Source of the DNA: CAVAVT01 sp963592185
Lineage (GTDB): Bacteria > Bacillota > Negativicutes > Selenomonadales > Selenomonadaceae
DNA: 8,344 bases
Assembly: GCA_963592185.1 (NCBI GenBank)
Contig: CAVAVT010000067.1
Location: forward strand, 1 to 8,344
Direction: 5' to 3'
The position numbers were made by a program, and so were the translations under genes. Each line of letters begins with the position of its first letter. The first letter of the stretch is position 1. This document shows, piece by piece, positions 6,079-8,344 of this stretch. The notes below the pieces were generated by a model. It was not told the DNA's origin, made no database searches, and saw only the letters and a list, made by a program, of their open reading frames with translations.

Positions 6079-6345
6079 ATGACAGAGGTAACAGTTGTTA
6101 TTGATAATAAGACAGGTATCCATGCCCGTCCGGCATCTTTATTTGTACAGACTGCTGCAGGCTATAAGTCAAAAATCCAGCTTGAAGCAAAGGGCAAAAC
6201 AGTTGATGCCAAGAGCATCCTTATGCTTATGAGTCTTGGACTTGTACAGGGAACTGAGGTCAAAATCATTGCAGATGGCGAGGACGAGGCTGATGCAGTG
6301 AAGGCTTTGAAGGAACTTATTGAATCCAGGTTCGGCGAGGAGTAA
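6079..6345 (+). CDS. ptsH: Phosphocarrier protein HPr
   Basis: Cytoplasmic phosphocarrier of the PEP:sugar phosphotransferase system: it takes the phosphate from Enzyme I and passes it to sugar-specific Enzyme IIA domains. At 88 residues it is full length. The active site G13-I-H15-A-R17-P is intact, with H15 the phosphorylated residue and R17 its conserved partner. S46 sits in K-S46-I-L-M-L-M-S-L, the regulatory site used by HPr kinase/phosphorylase in Firmicutes. The protein is therefore probably also a carbon-catabolite co-regulator with CcpA, although neither kinase nor CcpA gene is in view. GAGGGG (6068-6073) lies 5 nt before the ATG. ptsI follows after 25 nt, giving the common ptsHI order. 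Confidence 0.97.
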   Translation: MTEVTVVIDNKTGIHARPASLFVQTAAGYKSKIQLEAKGKTVDAKSILMLMSLGLVQGTEVKIIADGEDEADAVKALKELIESRFGEE

Positions 6346-6370
6346 TTCCGCTGGGAACAGGAGGCAGAGT

Positions 6371-8128
6371 ATGCCGGAAAAGCTACAGGGCAATGGTGTA
6401 ATCTCCGGAATTGCCATGGGACGGGTCATGCGCCTTGGCAAGGGTCTGGACGTATATCTTTCCAGATATGAGCCGGATTACATTGTTGTAGAAAAGAAAA
6501 AGATTGATGAGGCTGTGGCTGCAGTGGTTGCCATTTTGGAGAAAAATGTTGCAAGCCTAAGGGAGCGCAACATGACCGAGCAGGCGGACATTCTGCAGGC
6601 ACACTGCCTCCTGGCCCAGGATCCTATGTTTACCAATGCCATGACGGAAAAGGTGGATGACTTGGGCAGTGCGCCGGATTCTGTTTTGGCGGCGGCTCAG
6701 GAAATGGCAGATATGTTTGCCCAAATGGAGGATCCATACCTTCGTGAGAGGGCGGTGGACATCCGTGACATAGGAAAGCGTATTGCCAGGTATCTTCTGG
6801 GCGTAAAGGACCCGGAGATGGGTGACGAGCCTGTTATTCTCTGTGGACGGGAGATTGAGCCTTCCGTCATTGCGAATATCCCGGCTGAGAAGATAGCTGG
6901 CGTTATACTTGGTCAGGGCAGTACCACCTGCCATGCGGTTATCATAGCCAAGGCACGCTCCATTCCTACCGTTGTGGGACTGGGCCCCATGATAGAGTTC
7001 ATCGAAGACGGGGAACCGGCGGTTCTTGATGGAGCCAGCGGCACTGTAATAGTTTCCCCATCGGAGGAACAGCAGGAAGAGTATCAGCAGAGGCTGAACA
7101 GACAGCGCAGACAGGCTGACTACTACAACAAGCTGGCGGAGATGCCGGCTGTCACCACAGACGGAGTGGAGCTGAAGCTTGCAGCCAACATTGGCCAGGC
7201 GGCAGACCTTCAGACCGCTGTGAAGTACAATCCTGCCGGAGTTGGACTTTTCCGCTCGGAGTTCCTTTTTATGGGAAGAAAAAATATTCCCAGCGAGGAT
7301 GAGCAGTACGATGCCTATAAAAAGGCTGTGGAGGCATGTGGAGAAAATCTCTGCATCATCCGTACCATGGACATAGGCGGAGACAAACCTCTGGAGTATC
7401 TGAACATTCCACAGGAGGACAATCCCTTCCTTGGATGGAGGGCAATCCGCATAAGCCTTATGAGAAAGGACCTGTTCTTGCCGCAGCTGAAAGCGGTGCT
7501 CAGAGCTGCTGCCAGCGGAAAAATCGGTGTAATGCTTCCTATGATTGTAAGCATAGATGAGGTACGCCAGACCAAGGCAATTCTGGATGAGGCCCGTAAG
7601 GAGCTGGAATCCGAGGGCAAGGAGTATGGAGAGATTCAGCTGGGCATAATGGTGGAAACACCGGCAGCTGCAATGCTTACTCCCATGCTGGCAAAATATG
7701 TGGACTTCTTTAGCATTGGAACCAATGACCTTATACAGTACACTTTGGCGGTGGACCGTGTAAATAGAAATGTAAGCTATCTGTACGACCCATTCCATCC
7801 GTCAGTTCTCCGGCTCATCCGGTATACCATTGACTCTGCTAGGGAAAATGGTATCTGGGCAGGAATGTGCGGAGAAATGGCAAGCGACCCCTATGCGGCG
7901 GTTATCCTCTTGGCAATGGGAATCCATGAACTGAGCATGAGTGCGCCATCCATCCCCAAGGTAAAGGAAATCATCCGCAGCATTAGCTTCGAGGATGCAA
8001 AGAAAATCCTGGACAAGGTAATGGAAATGGACGAAGGCAGCGAAATCCGCAGCTATATCCATAAGGCTGTAGATGAAATTATGCTGGCGAAGCATTATGA
8101 CAGCCAGATGAAGCATGAAGATGCGTAA
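6371..8128 (+). CDS. ptsI: PEP-protein phosphotransferase, Enzyme I of the PTS
   Basis: Cytoplasmic enzyme that moves phosphate from PEP to HPr, the first step of PTS sugar uptake. The 585-residue protein has the N-terminal Enzyme I domain (about 6-125), the phospho-histidine swivel domain (about 145-225, active H188) and the PEP-binding barrel (about 250-540). Barrel residues matching known catalytic sites are R294 (FRSEF), R331 (RTMDIGGDK), R358 (GWRAIRI), E429 (VETPAA), N452-D453 (GTNDL) and C500 (AGMCGE). The motif around H188 is unusual: GSTTCHAVIIAK rather than the common GGRTSHxAIMAR. Start choice: AGGAGG (6359-6364) lies 6 nt before the ATG at 6371. A longer in-frame ATG at 6320 would overlap ptsH and is rejected. 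It is co-transcribed with ptsH and followed by a terminator. Confidence 0.97.
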   Translation: MPEKLQGNGVISGIAMGRVMRLGKGLDVYLSRYEPDYIVVEKKKIDEAVAAVVAILEKNVASLRERNMTEQADILQAHCLLAQDPMFTNAMTEKVDDLGSAPDSVLAAAQEMADMFAQMEDPYLRERAVDIRDIGKRIARYLLGVKDPEMGDEPVILCGREIEPSVIANIPAEKIAGVILGQGSTTCHAVIIAKARSIPTVVGLGPMIEFIEDGEPAVLDGASGTVIVSPSEEQQEEYQQRLNRQRRQADYYNKLAEMPAVTTDGVELKLAANIGQAADLQTAVKYNPAGVGLFRSEFLFMGRKNIPSEDEQYDAYKKAVEACGENLCIIRTMDIGGDKPLEYLNIPQEDNPFLGWRAIRISLMRKDLFLPQLKAVLRAAASGKIGVMLPMIVSIDEVRQTKAILDEARKELESEGKEYGEIQLGIMVETPAAAMLTPMLAKYVDFFSIGTNDLIQYTLAVDRVNRNVSYLYDPFHPSVLRLIRYTIDSARENGIWAGMCGEMASDPYAAVILLAMGIHELSMSAPSIPKVKEIIRSISFEDAKKILDKVMEMDEGSEIRSYIHKAVDEIMLAKHYDSQMKHEDA

Positions 8129-8170
8129 GGGAAGCCTTCTTTGCTGAAAATAGAATCGTGATATATATGT

Positions 8171-8201
8171 AGCCGTCTGGATTTTCCAGGCGGTTATTTT
8201 T
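8171..8201 (+). terminator. Intrinsic terminator of ptsHI
   Basis: A 10-bp stem (8171-8180 with 8186-8195, two G-U pairs) closes a 5-nt ATTTT loop and is followed by ATTTTT at 8196-8201. It lies 42 nt past the ptsI stop codon. Confidence 0.88.
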
Positions 8202-8202
8202 G

Positions 8203-8336
8203 TGTGGATTATGCATTTATTCATTGTGGTGGATTTTGTATACAGGGCTATATCCTGTTGATTTGTGTATAAGTTTGTGGATAACCTGTGGAACAAGCCG
8301 GCTTTTTCCACAATTTGTCCTTCATGTTGTGGAAAA
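8203..8336. other. DnaA-box cluster (possible oriC edge or DnaA-regulated promoter)
   Basis: Six 9-mers resemble the DnaA box TTATNCACA (reverse TGTGNATAA). The one at 8276-8284 (TGTGGATAA) is perfect, and the one at 8264-8272 (TGTGTATAA) also fits the consensus. TGTGGATTA (8203-8211), TTTTCCACA (8304-8312) and TGTGGAAAA (8328-8336) each have one mismatch, and TGTGGAACA (8287-8295) has two. Three boxes start 12 and 11 bp apart in the same orientation, about one helical turn, as in co-operative DnaA arrays. No gene overlaps the region. Such clusters are typical of oriC, often beside dnaA, or of DnaA-controlled promoters. The AT-rich unwinding element and any dnaA gene would lie outside the window. 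Confidence 0.7.
8287..8312. repeat. 26-bp near-perfect palindrome within the DnaA-box cluster
   Basis: TGTGGAA (8287-8293) and TTCCACA (8306-8312) flank a perfect 10-bp palindrome AAGCCGGCTT (8295-8304); only the pair 8294/8305 is mismatched. Its arms are two of the DnaA-box-like sequences in opposite orientation. The right arm can instead pair with a third copy downstream (8304-8313 with 8327-8336). Confidence 0.75.
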
Positions 8337-8344
8337 GCTGTCCC

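Noticed and set aside
5929..6123. 64-codon minus-strand open frame across the ptsH leader and start
   Set aside because: It overlaps the ptsH start antisense, has low-complexity composition and no ribosome binding site.
6320..6370. N-terminal extension of Enzyme I starting inside ptsH
   Set aside because: The strong AGGAGG at 6359-6364 and family start pattern support the ATG at 6371.
6557..7798. 413-codon open frame on the minus strand inside ptsI
   Set aside because: It is antisense to well-conserved Enzyme I sequence, with a His/Leu/Cys-rich translation and no ribosome binding site or motif.
8235..8244. TTTGTATACA, also present on the minus strand at 5704-5713
   Set aside because: Two copies of an AT-rich near-palindromic 10-mer in 8 kb can arise by chance; no shared context beyond intergenic location.
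1..8344. tRNA, rRNA, CRISPR, insertion sequence or phage signals
   Set aside because: I looked for cloverleaf-like sequences, regularly spaced repeats, transposase-like proteins and terminal repeats, and saw none.

Overview
The window looks like chromosomal DNA from an anaerobic, low-to-medium GC Firmicute-type bacterium. Strong AGGAGG-type ribosome binding sites precede most genes, HPr keeps both His15 and Ser46, and the threonine ammonia-lyase is of the medium, ACT-domain type. The two-barrel PRC protein with an Ala/Pro/Lys-rich linker and the PBP5-type carboxypeptidase would fit a Negativicutes (Selenomonas-like) genome. That placement is inference, because no rRNA or clade-specific marker is present. 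No mobile element, CRISPR array or tRNA was found.

Layout from left to right. ilvA (minus strand) fills the first 1.3 kb, ends at a strong intrinsic terminator at the window edge, and has a near-consensus promoter about 100 nt upstream of its start. Divergent from it are three tandem universal stress protein genes (about 1568-2987), closed by a terminator. A hotdog-fold thioesterase gene and a D-Ala-D-Ala carboxypeptidase gene follow, one base apart. They converge on a minus-strand PRC-barrel gene, and the 168-nt gap between them holds two hairpins that can end transcription from both sides. A 399-nt divergent spacer separates the PRC-barrel gene from ptsH-ptsI, the general phosphotransferase operon. 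ptsI ends at an intrinsic terminator.

After that terminator, the last ~140 bases hold a cluster of about six DnaA-box-like 9-mers, including one perfect TGTGGATAA and one TGTGTATAA. Several are phased 11-12 bp apart or arranged as palindromes. This is the most interesting non-coding signal: it looks like part of an oriC or of a DnaA-controlled promoter, cut off by the window edge.

Functionally the genes are mostly housekeeping: threonine deamination to 2-oxobutyrate, stress or nucleotide-sensing Usp proteins, peptidoglycan trimming, and PEP-dependent sugar uptake. No new multi-gene system is evident. The points worth a second look are the DnaA-box cluster, a non-standard phospho-histidine motif in Enzyme I, a substituted nucleotide-binding glycine in the second Usp, and several unexplained inverted repeats.
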